A DNA stretch of 33,581 nt from Nitrospinota bacterium. Its GTDB lineage: Bacteria > Nitrospinota_A > UBA7883 > JACRGQ01. This document shows, in pieces, positions 1 through 8,593 of the stretch; the stretch's first letter is position 1, and every line of letters starts with the position of its first letter. Made by a program: the position numbers and the translations under genes. The notes under the pieces were generated by a model. That model saw nothing but the letters and a program-made list of their open reading frames with translations, searched no databases and was not told where the DNA came from. The DNA is taken from assembly GCA_016194375.1 (NCBI GenBank), contig JACQBU010000025.1, forward strand, positions 1 through 33,581, in the 5' to 3' direction.

Positions 1-1
1 C

Positions 2-274
2 GGCCTGCCCGGCTATCTTTCGAGCAGGCTGTTGACCGGGATGGTGGTCGGCCTTCAGAGGCCGGACGAGACGGGGATGAGGGAGATATTGGGCAAGATG
101 GCGGACGACAGGAGCATAAGCCTCACCCCCGGGGCGAAAAGCTACGTTCTGCACAGGTGCGGACGCTCGATAGGCGACCTGCTGGCCCTGGCGGACCGCC
201 TGGAGGCCGCCATCCCGCCCGAATCAAGGCGCGTGGGTTTACAACTCCTAAGGCGCGTGATAAGTTACGATTAA
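2..274 (+). CDS. DnaA/Hda-like AAA+ protein, C-terminal part only
   Basis: An open frame enters from the left edge and ends at the TAA at 272-274, giving about 90 residues. The pattern LPGYLSSRL, then a helix ending in ILGKMADDRSISL, then VLHRCGRSIGDLLALADRLE fits the end of the AAA+ domain and the lid of DnaA and its paralogue Hda, where the L-x-SR and RD/GRS-I-LL-LD-L positions are conserved. No DnaA domain IV (DNA-binding helix-turn-helix) follows, so an Hda-like protein or a short DnaA paralogue is more likely than DnaA. In Hda proteins this region helps with DnaA-ATP inactivation on the sliding clamp. The Walker motifs lie outside the window. The next gene starts 2 bases downstream. Family assignment is fairly sure; exact role is inference. 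Confidence 0.72.
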   Translation, partial: GLPGYLSSRLLTGMVVGLQRPDETGMREILGKMADDRSISLTPGAKSYVLHRCGRSIGDLLALADRLEAAIPPESRRVGLQLLRRVISYD

Positions 275-276
275 TC

Positions 277-678
277 ATGATTCACAGGAGGGGATCCGGC
301 CGGGAGAACAAAACCGGCGGCAGGCCTGCCGCCGTGGAGTGCCGGGTCTGCGCCTGCCCCAACCGGCCCGGCGCCGCCCGATGCATGTATTGCGGCTCCG
401 CGCTCCCCGGCGCCGGCCCCGGGTTCGGCCTCCCCCGTCTCGACGGCATAAGGAGATTTTTCGGCGGCTTGTTCGGAAAAAAAAGGGGCCCGCTTTTTAA
501 GGCGTCCGTCTCCGCCCTGCTTTCGACCCTGCTTTTCGCGCTCGACGCCCATTTTTTACTCAGGGCGGCGAGGAACGGGGGGTATTTCGAATGGGCGGCC
601 GTCCTTCTTCTGGCCTTTTACGCCGGAACGCTTCTTAGGAACGCCTACCTGCTTTTGTTCGACAAGAGGCTGGATTAA
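277..678 (+). CDS. Small zinc-ribbon membrane protein, unknown function
   Basis: I do not recognise this gene. From the ATG at 277 it encodes 133 residues. Residues 22-39 hold five cysteines, CRVCAC and later CMYC, in a spacing typical of a zinc ribbon. A basic, glycine-rich linker (about 55-72) follows, and then two hydrophobic stretches (about 73-98 and 108-130) that look like membrane helices, ending in a short charged tail. It starts 2 bases after the DnaA/Hda-like stop, so the two are probably co-transcribed. No good Shine-Dalgarno precedes ATG 277. A GTG at 334 would give a shorter protein starting at the cysteine motif and is an alternative start. Zinc-ribbon plus two-helix proteins are common orphan genes; no function is assigned. 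Confidence 0.6.
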   Translation: MIHRRGSGRENKTGGRPAAVECRVCACPNRPGAARCMYCGSALPGAGPGFGLPRLDGIRRFFGGLFGKKRGPLFKASVSALLSTLLFALDAHFLLRAARNGGYFEWAAVLLLAFYAGTLLRNAYLLLFDKRLD

Positions 679-741
679 GTCCCGTCCGCCGCCGGCGCGC
701 CCGCCCCGGGAAATCCGGTCGAGCCGCCGCCAAAAACCCCG

Positions 742-2187
742 CTAGAAGGAGACGACGGCCCTTCCCGCCATCTCCAAATACGCGGAGGGGACGACGCCGA
801 TCAACAACACGCCGATGATGGACAAGGCGATCGCGACCACGAGCGCGGGGGAGGCCTTGACCGGCGGCAGTTTCTCCTCCGGCTCGTCCATGTACATGTG
901 GACCGTGAAGCGAAGATAGTAATAAATCCCCACGGCGGAGTTCAAGACCGCCGCCAGCACGAGCCAGTAAAGCCCCGCCTTGACCGCGGCCATGAGGACG
1001 TAGAACTTCGCCATGAACCCCGCCATCGGGGGTATCCCGGCGAGCGAGAACACCAGTATCGTCATCGAGACGGCCAGCACCGGGTTGGAGCGCGCAAGCC
1101 CCGCGAAATCCCTCATCTTGGTCCTTTGCTCGTTCTTCCTGGCGACTAGCGCCAGTATCCCGAACACCGCTATGTTCATCAGCGTGTAAACGAGCATGTA
1201 AACGGCGACGGAGGCGACGGCCTCCCGCGTCGCGGCGGCAAGCCCCACCATCGCGTACCCGGCGTGCGATATGGACGAGAACGCCAGCATCCGCTTGGCG
1301 TCGCTTTGGACGAGCGCGGCGACGTTCCCGACGGTCATCGTCATCACCGCCAGCACGGACAGCCAGACCAGCCAGTCCACGTGCATGAAGGAGACTGACT
1401 GCGCGTAGACGCGTATCATGACCGCCAGCACCGCCGCCTTCGGGCCGGCGGACATGAAGGCCGTCACCGGTATCGGGGCGCCCTCGTAGACGTCCGGGGT
1501 CCACTGGTGGAACGGAACGGCCGCCACCTTGAACCCCAGCCCCGTCAGAAGCATCACGGCGCCGACGACGAGGTAAAGCCTGTTGTCCGCGCCCCGGGCC
1601 GCCTCCCTGCCGATGCCGGCGAAGTCGGTGTGCCCCGTGGCCCCGTAAATCATCGCCATGCCGTAAAGAAGAAACCCGACGGCGAACCCCCCGAGCAGGA
1701 AGTATTTCAACGCGGCCTCGTTCGACCCCGGCCTGTTCCTGGCGTATCCCGCCAGCACGTAGAGGGATATCGAAAGGAGCTCCAGCCCCAAAAAGAGAGT
1801 CATCATGTCCGAGGCGGCGGCCATCAGCATCATGCCAGCCGTGGAGAAGAGCAACAACGCGTAGTATTCGCCGTTGTTCATGTTCTCCTCCTCGTTGTAC
1901 TTGACCGACACGAGCACGACGAGGCCGGTCCCGAGCAGGAAGATTATCTTGAAGAACTGGGTGAACCCGTCGGCGGCGTACATCCCGGAATAGGCCGAAC
2001 GCGGGGCGCCCTGGCAAAGCGCGAACCATCCCGCGACCGCCAGGCCGACGAGCGCGACGCACGCGTTGACCCATCCCCCCTTCCCCTTGAGGAAGACGGC
2101 GGTCATGAGCAACAGACAGGCGAACCCGGAGACGGCTATCTCCGGCGCGACCGCCAACAGGTCAATCGGCGGAATCGTAATAGGCAT
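742..2187 (-). CDS. nuoN: NADH-quinone oxidoreductase subunit N
   Basis: 481 residues. NuoN is one of the antiporter-like proton-pumping subunits in the membrane arm of complex I, next to NuoK. The key charged residues are in place: TM5 Glu136 (GLELLS), TM7 Lys220 (GLGFKVAAVPFH), TM8 Lys250 (SAGPKAAV) and a lysine in the TM12 motif PPMAGFMAKF. The sequence is almost wholly hydrophobic, with about 14 membrane helices. The ATG at 2187-2185 is chosen because it overlaps the nuoM stop by one base (TGATG) and sits behind a strong GAGGAGGGAG ribosome binding site. It is the last gene of the nuo operon. The 63 bases to the convergent neighbour are GC-rich with small palindromes but no clear T-tract terminator. 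Confidence 0.97.
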   Translation of the reverse strand: MPITIPPIDLLAVAPEIAVSGFACLLLMTAVFLKGKGGWVNACVALVGLAVAGWFALCQGAPRSAYSGMYAADGFTQFFKIIFLLGTGLVVLVSVKYNEEENMNNGEYYALLLFSTAGMMLMAAASDMMTLFLGLELLSISLYVLAGYARNRPGSNEAALKYFLLGGFAVGFLLYGMAMIYGATGHTDFAGIGREAARGADNRLYLVVGAVMLLTGLGFKVAAVPFHQWTPDVYEGAPIPVTAFMSAGPKAAVLAVMIRVYAQSVSFMHVDWLVWLSVLAVMTMTVGNVAALVQSDAKRMLAFSSISHAGYAMVGLAAATREAVASVAVYMLVYTLMNIAVFGILALVARKNEQRTKMRDFAGLARSNPVLAVSMTILVFSLAGIPPMAGFMAKFYVLMAAVKAGLYWLVLAAVLNSAVGIYYYLRFTVHMYMDEPEEKLPPVKASPALVVAIALSIIGVLLIGVVPSAYLEMAGRAVVSF

Positions 2188-3731
2188 CACTCCCTCCTCA
2201 AACCGTCGGGCGCGCGGACGCCGGCCGCCACCGCCGTCCCCCCCGACCTGGCCTTTGCGACCTGCCCGACCAAGTTGCGCACGGACGGCTCCATTTTCTT
2301 CAACACCGGGTTCGGATAGACTCCGATCAGGAAGACCAGGATGACGAACGGAGCCATGTAGGCAAGCTCGCGCGCGCTGAGGTCGGGCAGGTCCTTGTTC
2401 TTCTCGTTGGTGATCTCCCCCAACATCACGCGCTTGAAAGTCCAGAGCATGTACGCCGCCCCGAGCAGGACGCCGACGACGGCGAGCGACGCGTACACGG
2501 CGTTTGCCTCGTAAACCCCGACCAAAATCATGACCTCCCCGATGAACCCGTTGGTGAGCGGAACCCCTATCGAGGAGAGCGCGATCAACATGAATATGAA
2601 GGCGAACTTCGGCATCACCTTCCATACGCCGCCGTACTCCGCTATCAGGCGGGTGTGCCGCCTTTCGTACAGGATTCCGACGATGAGGAAGAGCGCGCCG
2701 GTGGACACCCCGTGGTTTATCATCTGCATGATCCCGCCGGAGACGCCGCGCAGGGTGAACGCGAAGGTTCCGAGCACGACGAACCCGAGGTGGCTCACGG
2801 AGGAATAGGCCACCAGCTTCTTTATGTCCTCCTGCGCCAGCGCCACGAGCGCGCCGTAGATTATCCCTATGATGGCGACCCAGCTCACCCACCAGGCGGC
2901 GGCGAGGGAGGCGTGGGGGAATATCGGCAGGGAAAACCGGAGGAACCCGTAGGTCCCCATCTTTAGCAGGATTCCCGCCAGTATGACCGAGCCGGTGGTC
3001 GGAGCCTCGACGTGGGCGTCGGGAAGCCACGTGTGGAACGGAAAGACCGGCACCTTTATCGCGAACGCGACGAAGAAGCACAGGAACATCCAAAACTGGA
3101 GGTTCTTGTCAAACGCGAACGCGTGGTATTTGAGCACGTCGAAGGTGTACACGCCGGTCGCGGAGTGGTACTGGAAGTAAAGGACGAGTATCGCGAAAAG
3201 CATCAGCACCGAGCCGGCCATCGTGTATACGAAGAACTTGACGGTGGCGTAAATCCTGTTCTTGCCCCCCCATACGCCGATGAGGAGGTACATCGGAATC
3301 AGCATCAGCTCCCAGAAGACGTAGAAGAGCACGAAGTCTAGCGCGCAGAACACCCCCACCATCGCCGTCTGCAGGACGAGCATGGATATGTTGAACTCCT
3401 TCACGTTCCTCTCCACCGCCGTCCACGTGGCGAGGTAGCAGACGACGCAGGTGACGGTGGTCAGCATGACCATGAAGAGCGAAATGCCGTCCACCCCCAT
3501 GTAGTACTCGGCGCCGAACGACTTTATCCACGGCGCCCTCTCGACGAACTGCATGGCGTGGGTCGAGTCGTCGAACCCGTAATAAAGGGCGAGCGAGAAG
3601 GCGAAGTCGACCAGGCCGGTCGCCAGCGTGATCATCCTGATGAGGTTTTCGTTTTTCGAGCCGACGAAAAGCAGGACGAGCGCCCCGGCCAGCGGGACGA
3701 AGGTTATGACCGAAAGAAGCGGGAACATCAT
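2187..3731 (-). CDS. nuoM: NADH-quinone oxidoreductase subunit M
   Basis: 514 residues, a normal length for NuoM, the middle antiporter-like proton pump of the complex I membrane arm. It shows TM5 Glu141 (FWELMLIP), TM7 Lys226 (AFAIKVPVFPFHTWLPDAH), TM8 Lys257 (GILLKMGTYG) and the NuoM-specific TM12 glutamate in LTNGFIGE, so by its TM12 residue this is a true NuoM and not an L-type subunit. Two adjacent ATG codons stand at the start (3731 and 3728). The first overlaps the stop of the upstream L-like gene as ATGA, and a G-run lies just upstream. It is translationally coupled to nuoN by a one-base overlap. Confidence 0.97.
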   Translation of the reverse strand: MMFPLLSVITFVPLAGALVLLFVGSKNENLIRMITLATGLVDFAFSLALYYGFDDSTHAMQFVERAPWIKSFGAEYYMGVDGISLFMVMLTTVTCVVCYLATWTAVERNVKEFNISMLVLQTAMVGVFCALDFVLFYVFWELMLIPMYLLIGVWGGKNRIYATVKFFVYTMAGSVLMLFAILVLYFQYHSATGVYTFDVLKYHAFAFDKNLQFWMFLCFFVAFAIKVPVFPFHTWLPDAHVEAPTTGSVILAGILLKMGTYGFLRFSLPIFPHASLAAAWWVSWVAIIGIIYGALVALAQEDIKKLVAYSSVSHLGFVVLGTFAFTLRGVSGGIMQMINHGVSTGALFLIVGILYERRHTRLIAEYGGVWKVMPKFAFIFMLIALSSIGVPLTNGFIGEVMILVGVYEANAVYASLAVVGVLLGAAYMLWTFKRVMLGEITNEKNKDLPDLSARELAYMAPFVILVFLIGVYPNPVLKKMEPSVRNLVGQVAKARSGGTAVAAGVRAPDGLRRE

Positions 3732-5488
3732 CTGCCCCCGAACAGGTAGTAGCCGGCGATCAGGACGAACGCGACGACCATGGTGAAGGCGTATCCGCGC
3801 AACAGGCCGGACTGCATGCGCCGGGCGTCCTCGCTCGTCCGCTTGAAGAACCTTCCGACTTCGTTCACGGCCCCGTCGACTACGTTGACGTCGGTCCAGC
3901 GGCCCGACTTGGAAATCCGTTTGACCGCCGCAAAGCCGGAGAGGTACAGGGTGTTCATCACGGTGTCAAGATAGTAGACGGCCGAGGTTATCTGGCGGCC
4001 CACGTAATAAAACCCCTTGCGGTAAAACCATTCGGTGTCCAGGCTGACGCCCGTGTGCGGGGTCAGGAACCTAAGCAGGACGAAGAAACCCAGCCCCGTA
4101 AACAGCAACAGCTGGAGGGAGCCGACCACGTGCCAGGGGGTGTACGACTCGAAATGAACCGGGTGGTTCGGCAACAACGCGTACAGGGGGCCCGGGAACA
4201 CGCCTATGCCGATGCACAGGACCGACATGAAGACCATCGCGGCCAGCATGTTGGAGGGCGCCTCCTTCACAGGCTCCCCCCGCCATTCCCGGTGGAAAAA
4301 CGTGTAGTAGGGAAGCTTCAGACCGACGCTGAGAAAAGTTCCGGCGGAGGCTATGTTCAACATCAGATAGATCGCCGTCAGATGCTGGTGCTCCGCGGCG
4401 GCCACTATCATGGACTTGCTGACGAAGCCGCTGAACAGGGGAAAGGCGGATATGGAAAACGCCCCGATCATGTATAGCGTCATCGTGATCGGCATGAATT
4501 TATAAACGCCGCCGAGGTCGGTCTGCTTCCTCAGGCCGGTGGAGTGGATGACCGCGCCGGCCCCCATGAACAACAGCCCCTTGTACAGGATGTGGGTGAA
4601 CGCGTGGGCTCCCGCGCCGTTGACCGCCAAATGCGAGCCCATGCCCGCGCCGGCGACCATGTATCCCACCTGGCTGATTATGTGGAACGACAACAGGCGG
4701 CGAATGTCGTTTTCCAACATCGCGTAGCCGACGCCGTAGAGCGTCATTATCGCGCCCATCCAGGCCAGAAGCTCCACGCCCGCGAACCCCCGCATGAGGC
4801 AGTACACGGCGGTCTTGGTGGTGAACGCCGAAAGGAAGACGGCCCCCACTATCGTCGCCTCGGGGTAGGCGTCCGACAGCCAGGCCGACAGGGGAGGCAC
4901 GGCCGCGTTTACCATGAAGCCGACCAGTATCAACTGCCCGCCCAGGTCCGAGACCCCGAGCCCGTCGAAGGCTATGCTTCCCGTCTTGACCGCGTGAATG
5001 GCGATGCCGCCCACCATGCAGACACCGGCAAAGATGTGCACCAGGATGTAACGGAACCCGGCCTTGAGCGCCTTGTCGGACCCCTCGAAAATTATCAAAC
5101 AAAGGGACGAGAACGCCATCAGCTCGGAAAAAATGAAGAGGGTTATCAGGTCCCCGGCGTAGACCACGCTCAGGGAGCCGCCGACGTAAAAGAACGCCGC
5201 CATCCACAGGTTGGTTCGGTGCTTCTCGTGCAGTCCGTAAAGGGCGCCGGCGAAGGACGCCAGGATGAAGACCAGCCCGAACAGGCGGCTCAGGGCGTCG
5301 GCCCTTATCATCGTAATCTGACGGCCCATGAAATCGAACGAAAGGTGGTTCCCCATCGGCAACAACAGCCAGAACAGGCCGGCCACGACCGGCACGGCCA
5401 AAAGGTAGGCCGCGCGCTGTTTTTTCACCAGCGGCATACCCAGGGCGCCCAACAGATAGACCCAGGCCGGATTCAGGTAGTCAATCAT
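3728..5488 (-). CDS. NuoL-like / MrpD-type antiporter subunit of complex I
   Basis: 586 residues from the ATG at 5488, which has an AGGAAGAAG site just upstream and overlaps the preceding small gene by 8 bases. It belongs to the proton-conducting antiporter family (NuoL/M/N, MrpA/D). Glu122 of TM5 (FSELMA), Lys225 of TM8 (AFTTKTAVY), Lys303 and Lys358 of TM12 (GFVSKS) are present. At the TM7 position usually occupied by lysine there is Asn194 (MVNAAVPP), and the usual PFH histidine is Ser201. The AYPEAT and VFLSAFTTK patterns match proteins usually called Na+/H+ antiporter subunit D, not classic NuoL. The C-terminal 110 residues, however, look like the NuoL lateral helix and last TM (VNVVDGAVNEVGRFFKR then MQSGLLRGYAF). 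I infer that it takes the NuoL position. Confidence 0.85.
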   Translation of the reverse strand: MIDYLNPAWVYLLGALGMPLVKKQRAAYLLAVPVVAGLFWLLLPMGNHLSFDFMGRQITMIRADALSRLFGLVFILASFAGALYGLHEKHRTNLWMAAFFYVGGSLSVVYAGDLITLFIFSELMAFSSLCLIIFEGSDKALKAGFRYILVHIFAGVCMVGGIAIHAVKTGSIAFDGLGVSDLGGQLILVGFMVNAAVPPLSAWLSDAYPEATIVGAVFLSAFTTKTAVYCLMRGFAGVELLAWMGAIMTLYGVGYAMLENDIRRLLSFHIISQVGYMVAGAGMGSHLAVNGAGAHAFTHILYKGLLFMGAGAVIHSTGLRKQTDLGGVYKFMPITMTLYMIGAFSISAFPLFSGFVSKSMIVAAAEHQHLTAIYLMLNIASAGTFLSVGLKLPYYTFFHREWRGEPVKEAPSNMLAAMVFMSVLCIGIGVFPGPLYALLPNHPVHFESYTPWHVVGSLQLLLFTGLGFFVLLRFLTPHTGVSLDTEWFYRKGFYYVGRQITSAVYYLDTVMNTLYLSGFAAVKRISKSGRWTDVNVVDGAVNEVGRFFKRTSEDARRMQSGLLRGYAFTMVVAFVLIAGYYLFGGR

Positions 5489-5732
5489 AATAATCTTCTT
5501 CCTTGTGTATGAACAGTTTTGACAACCCCTTCGCAACCGCGGTTATCAGGAGCGACGCCGCAAATCCGAAAAACGCGTAGAAACCGGCCCACGTGTGGCC
5601 CGGAAACGCCCCCTCCTCCTTCGGGACGAAGACGTCGCCGGCGACCAACAGGACCAGGACGGCGAAAAATAACTTCAGGCCCCGAACCTCGAGCCATTCC
5701 AGCACCGATAAAATCAGCTTGTCCGACTTCAT
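5481..5732 (-). CDS. Small two-helix membrane protein of the complex I operon
   Basis: 83 residues, ATG at 5732. It has a short polar N-terminus, a first hydrophobic helix (about 18-33), a conserved-looking loop (KEEGAFPGHTWAGFYAFFGF), a second helix running into it (about 48-68), and an acidic tail ending EEDYYD. It lies between the two MrpD-type subunits, 24 bases after the first, and overlaps the second by 8 bases. I recall, but cannot check, similar EDYYD-ended small proteins beside antiporter subunit D genes in other proteobacteria. Placement and topology suggest an accessory or assembly subunit for the extra antiporter module. It does not look like NuoK, NuoA or MrpC/E/F/G. Function is inference. 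Confidence 0.8.
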   Translation of the reverse strand: MKSDKLILSVLEWLEVRGLKLFFAVLVLLVAGDVFVPKEEGAFPGHTWAGFYAFFGFAASLLITAVAKGLSKLFIHKEEDYYD

Positions 5733-5756
5733 TTCGACCCCCCCGCCAGTCCCATG

Positions 5757-7229
5757 CTAGGCTATCCCCTTAAGCAAACCCACGATGAAATCCGAATATA
5801 TCCCCACCAAACAGGTGCCTATCGCGGTCGTGACCAGCGCGACCCTCATTATCAGGGGGGCCTCGTGCTGATGGGCCGCGTCGTCAGACTCCTCAAAATA
5901 CGCCTTCTTTATGACGGGCAGGAAGTAAGCCGCGTTCAACAGGGTGCTCCCCAGCAAAACCAACGCTATAGGGATTTGTTGGGCCTCCATCGAACCCAGC
6001 AACAGCCTCCATTTCACCGCAAAACCCGCCAACGGAGGAACCCCTATCATGCTGAAGGCGCCGACGGTGAACGCCCCCATCGTCCACGGCATCGTCTTTC
6101 CGATGCCGGCCATCTCGCTTATGTACTTTTTATGTATGCCGACGTAAATCGCCCCGGCGCAAAAGAACAGGGTGATCTTCCCAAACGCGTGGGCCACGAT
6201 CTGCAATATGCTTCCCCTGACGCCGTCGGGGGTGAGCAACATGACCCCCAACACCACGTATGCCAGCTGTGAAATCGTCGAGTAGGCCAGCCTCAGCTTT
6301 AGGTTGTCCTGTCGCAAGGCGACTACCGAGGCGCCGACGACCGTCACGGAGGCGACAAATGCCATGACAACCCCTATTCCCAGATGACTCAAAAAGTCGA
6401 CCCCGTAGACGTGCACCACGATCCTGACGACGGTGAACACCCCGGCCTTCACCACCGCGACGGCGTGCAGGAGCGCGCTCACCGGCGTGGGGGCCACCAT
6501 CGCCGAGGGGAGCCAGTTGTGGAACGGCATGAGGCCGGACTTGGCGACCCCGGCCACGAACAAGACGAGCGTCAAGCCGACCCAGAAGGGGTCGACACCC
6601 GAGAAAATCCCCGCCGACTTGAAATCCAGGGTTCCCGTCAAGCCGAACGTAAAGATTATCGCCGGAAGGAAGAACAGCTTCCCCGTCCCCATAAGATAGG
6701 TGAGGTACTTCGTGCCCGCGCTGTAGGACTCCTCCGTTTCGTCATGAACGACCAACAGGTAGGTCGACACGGTGATGAGCTCGTAAAACAAGAACAACGT
6801 CAATAAATTCGCGGAAAACGCCACACCCAGCGCGCCGGTCAGGGCGAGGGCGAAACAGACGTAATACCGGGCCTGCGAGTGTTCGTTCAAAGCGCGCATG
6901 TACCCTATCGAGTACATCGTCGTCAAAATCCAAAGAAACGACGCCACCGCGGCGAACAAGAATCCCAAGGCGTCCACCCGCAGGGCAAACCCCAGGTTGG
7001 GCATGAGTCCCGCGGGAAAGGCCACGAGGGGGCACTCGACGACGTACCCGTCCCTAATCAGGGGATACAAGGACATGACGAGGCCGAACTTCACCAGCGC
7101 CGCCGTTATGGAGCAAGCCTCCCTCCCGTTCGGAGTGTTCCGAAGGAAAAATATGCCGAACGCGGCCGCGACCGACACGAGAATAGCCAACAACGGGACT
7201 ATGGACACCACGGTTTTCAACGTCGTCAC
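5757..7229 (-). CDS. MrpD-like proton/cation antiporter subunit in the nuo operon
   Basis: 490 residues from GTG 7229, which overlaps the nuoK stop as GTGA. A TTG nine bases further on (7220) with an AAGGGG site ahead of it is an equally possible start. It belongs to the NuoL/M/N-MrpA/D family: TM5 Glu150 (LFYELI), TM7 Lys230 ([15 protein letters not shown]), TM8 Lys261 (AVVKAGVF), Lys351 (AFGKIT) and the L/D-type TM12 Lys406 (GFAVKW) are all present, so it should be able to conduct protons. It ends soon after TM14 and has no NuoL-type lateral helix. It lies at the place where nuoL normally follows nuoK. Together with the L-like protein downstream it gives this complex four antiporter-like subunits. 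Whether it moves H+ or Na+ cannot be read from the sequence. Confidence 0.88.
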   Translation of the reverse strand: MTTLKTVVSIVPLLAILVSVAAAFGIFFLRNTPNGREACSITAALVKFGLVMSLYPLIRDGYVVECPLVAFPAGLMPNLGFALRVDALGFLFAAVASFLWILTTMYSIGYMRALNEHSQARYYVCFALALTGALGVAFSANLLTLFLFYELITVSTYLLVVHDETEESYSAGTKYLTYLMGTGKLFFLPAIIFTFGLTGTLDFKSAGIFSGVDPFWVGLTLVLFVAGVAKSGLMPFHNWLPSAMVAPTPVSALLHAVAVVKAGVFTVVRIVVHVYGVDFLSHLGIGVVMAFVASVTVVGASVVALRQDNLKLRLAYSTISQLAYVVLGVMLLTPDGVRGSILQIVAHAFGKITLFFCAGAIYVGIHKKYISEMAGIGKTMPWTMGAFTVGAFSMIGVPPLAGFAVKWRLLLGSMEAQQIPIALVLLGSTLLNAAYFLPVIKKAYFEESDDAAHQHEAPLIMRVALVTTAIGTCLVGIYSDFIVGLLKGIA

Positions 7230-7531
7230 CCCTTCAACAGGTTCACGTCGTCCACGTCCACCGACAGGCGGTTGCGAAAAACGGAGATTATTATCGCGAG
7301 CCCGACTGCCGCCTCGGCCGCCGCGACCGTCATCACCATGAAGGTGAATATCTGTCCGCCCATGTCCCCCAGCTGGCGGGCGAACGCTATGAACGTGAGG
7401 TTCACGGCGTTTAGCATCAGCTCTATGCACATGTAGACGATTATGGAGTTGCGCCTCGTGACGACGCCGACCACGCCGACGGCGAAAAGAGCCGCGCTCA
7501 ACAACAGGTAGTGGCCGACCGACACTTGCAC
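7226..7531 (-). CDS. nuoK: NADH-quinone oxidoreductase subunit K
   Basis: 101 residues, three membrane helices. This small complex I subunit carries two buried glutamates in the proton path between the quinone module and the antiporter subunits; here they are Glu37 ([12 protein letters not shown]) and Glu73 ([11 protein letters not shown]). The start is GTG at 7531, one base after the nuoJ stop, with an AAGG site upstream. Length and motifs are normal for the family. The gene order J-K is conserved, but the gene that follows is MrpD-like instead of an ordinary nuoL. Confidence 0.97.
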   Translation of the reverse strand: MQVSVGHYLLLSAALFAVGVVGVVTRRNSIIVYMCIELMLNAVNLTFIAFARQLGDMGGQIFTFMVMTVAAAEAAVGLAIIISVFRNRLSVDVDDVNLLKG

Positions 7532-7532
7532 G

Positions 7533-8030
7533 TCAGACCTTGCTCTTGGCCAGCATGACGGCCCCGACTATGGCGGCCAACAACAGCACCGACGCTATCT
7601 CGAACGGAAGGACGTAGTCGGTGAAAAGAATCCTTCCGACCGCCTCCACGGTGCCGAACCCGGCGGAGGCCGCCTTGGACTTGGGGAGGGCCGCGGTGTT
7701 GAGCCTCGAAACGACCGTCATGACGAAGAAGCCGAACGCGGCGACCCCGACGACCTGCAGGCTCGCCTGATGCTTGGTGATTATCCCCTTTTTTTCCCTC
7801 AGGTTGAGGAGCATTATCACGAAAAGCACGAGCACCATAATCGCCCCCGCGTAGACCAAAAGCTGGAGGACCGCGATGAGGTGCGCGTCCAAAAGCGCGT
7901 AAAGCGCCGAGAGGCAGAACATGTTGAGTATCATCAACAGGGCCGACGTCACCGGCTGGCGCGACAAAATCATCGCGACGCCCGCGAACAGCGCGAGCAA
8001 CCCGAACCCGTAGAACATCAATAGTTCCAT
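7533..8030 (-). CDS. nuoJ: NADH-quinone oxidoreductase subunit J
   Basis: 165 residues with five hydrophobic helices and the family pattern [24 protein letters not shown] followed by [21 protein letters not shown]. NuoJ lies in the membrane arm between NuoA, NuoK and NuoH; the VYAGAIMVL helix is the one whose pi-bulge is linked to redox coupling. The ATG at 8030 overlaps the end of nuoI by 13 bases, and nuoK starts one base after its stop. Nothing unusual in length or sequence. Confidence 0.96.
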   Translation of the reverse strand: MELLMFYGFGLLALFAGVAMILSRQPVTSALLMILNMFCLSALYALLDAHLIAVLQLLVYAGAIMVLVLFVIMLLNLREKKGIITKHQASLQVVGVAAFGFFVMTVVSRLNTAALPKSKAASAGFGTVEAVGRILFTDYVLPFEIASVLLLAAIVGAVMLAKSKV

Positions 8031-8593
8031 TTGCCGTACATCCTCCGCCTAATGTAGTCCAGCCGCCTCGTCAGTTTTTCCTCGGGCACCAACAGCGCCT
8101 CCTTGTCGTAAACCATCGGCTTCCGGTCGTATTCGCACAGCCCCTCGTACCGGTCGCTCATCACGATGGCCTCCTCCGGGCACGCCTCCTCGCAAAAACC
8201 GCAGAAGATGCAGACGGCGCCGTTGAGCACGTAGGTGACCGGATACCGCGTGCCGTCCTCCCTCTGGCCGCCGACGATGCTGATGCACTTCGGCGGGCAG
8301 GCGACCTCGCAAAGCCCGCAGGCCACGCATTTTCCCCTTCCGTCCCTCGCGCGGACCAGCACCGGCTTGCCCCGGTACGCCTCCGGCAGGACCGGCTTTT
8401 CCTCCGGGTAGTAAATCGTCATTATCTTCCTGTCGGAGGGCTTCCCCCCGAAGTAGGCCTTCGTGACGCTCACGAAGTTCGGGACGAAGTGGCCCGCCGC
8501 TATCAGCACGCCGCGTATGACCTCGGGAAAGTAAAGCCGCTCCCAAAGTGTCAGCGTCACGCCGCGGTTCACCTTCTTGTACGCGCCCGACAT
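8018..8593 (-). CDS. nuoI: NADH-quinone oxidoreductase subunit I (two [4Fe-4S])
   Basis: 191 residues. NuoI passes electrons through clusters N6a and N6b to N2 in NuoB. Two ferredoxin motifs are complete: Cys89-92-95-99 (CVACGLCEVAC followed by P) and Cys128-131-134-138 (CIFCGFCEEACP). The N-terminal third is amphipathic, as expected for the part that lies on the membrane next to NuoH. The ATG at 8593 overlaps the last base of nuoH, which supports this start over the long open frame that continues upstream. Confidence 0.96.
   Translation of the reverse strand: MSGAYKKVNRGVTLTLWERLYFPEVIRGVLIAAGHFVPNFVSVTKAYFGGKPSDRKIMTIYYPEEKPVLPEAYRGKPVLVRARDGRGKCVACGLCEVACPPKCISIVGGQREDGTRYPVTYVLNGAVCIFCGFCEEACPEEAIVMSDRYEGLCEYDRKPMVYDKEALLVPEEKLTRRLDYIRRRMYGKWNY

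Noticed and set aside
635-2074. Long minus-strand reading frame of 479 residues overlapping nuoN
   Set aside because: It is an Arg/Gly/Pro-rich shadow of nuoN in another frame, as is usual in GC-rich DNA. The nuoN frame has clear family motifs.
2188-3093. N-terminal extension of the nuoN reading frame
   Set aside because: It overlaps nuoM in another frame and reads as arginine-rich nonsense. The ATG at 2187 has a strong ribosome site and the expected NuoN N-terminus.
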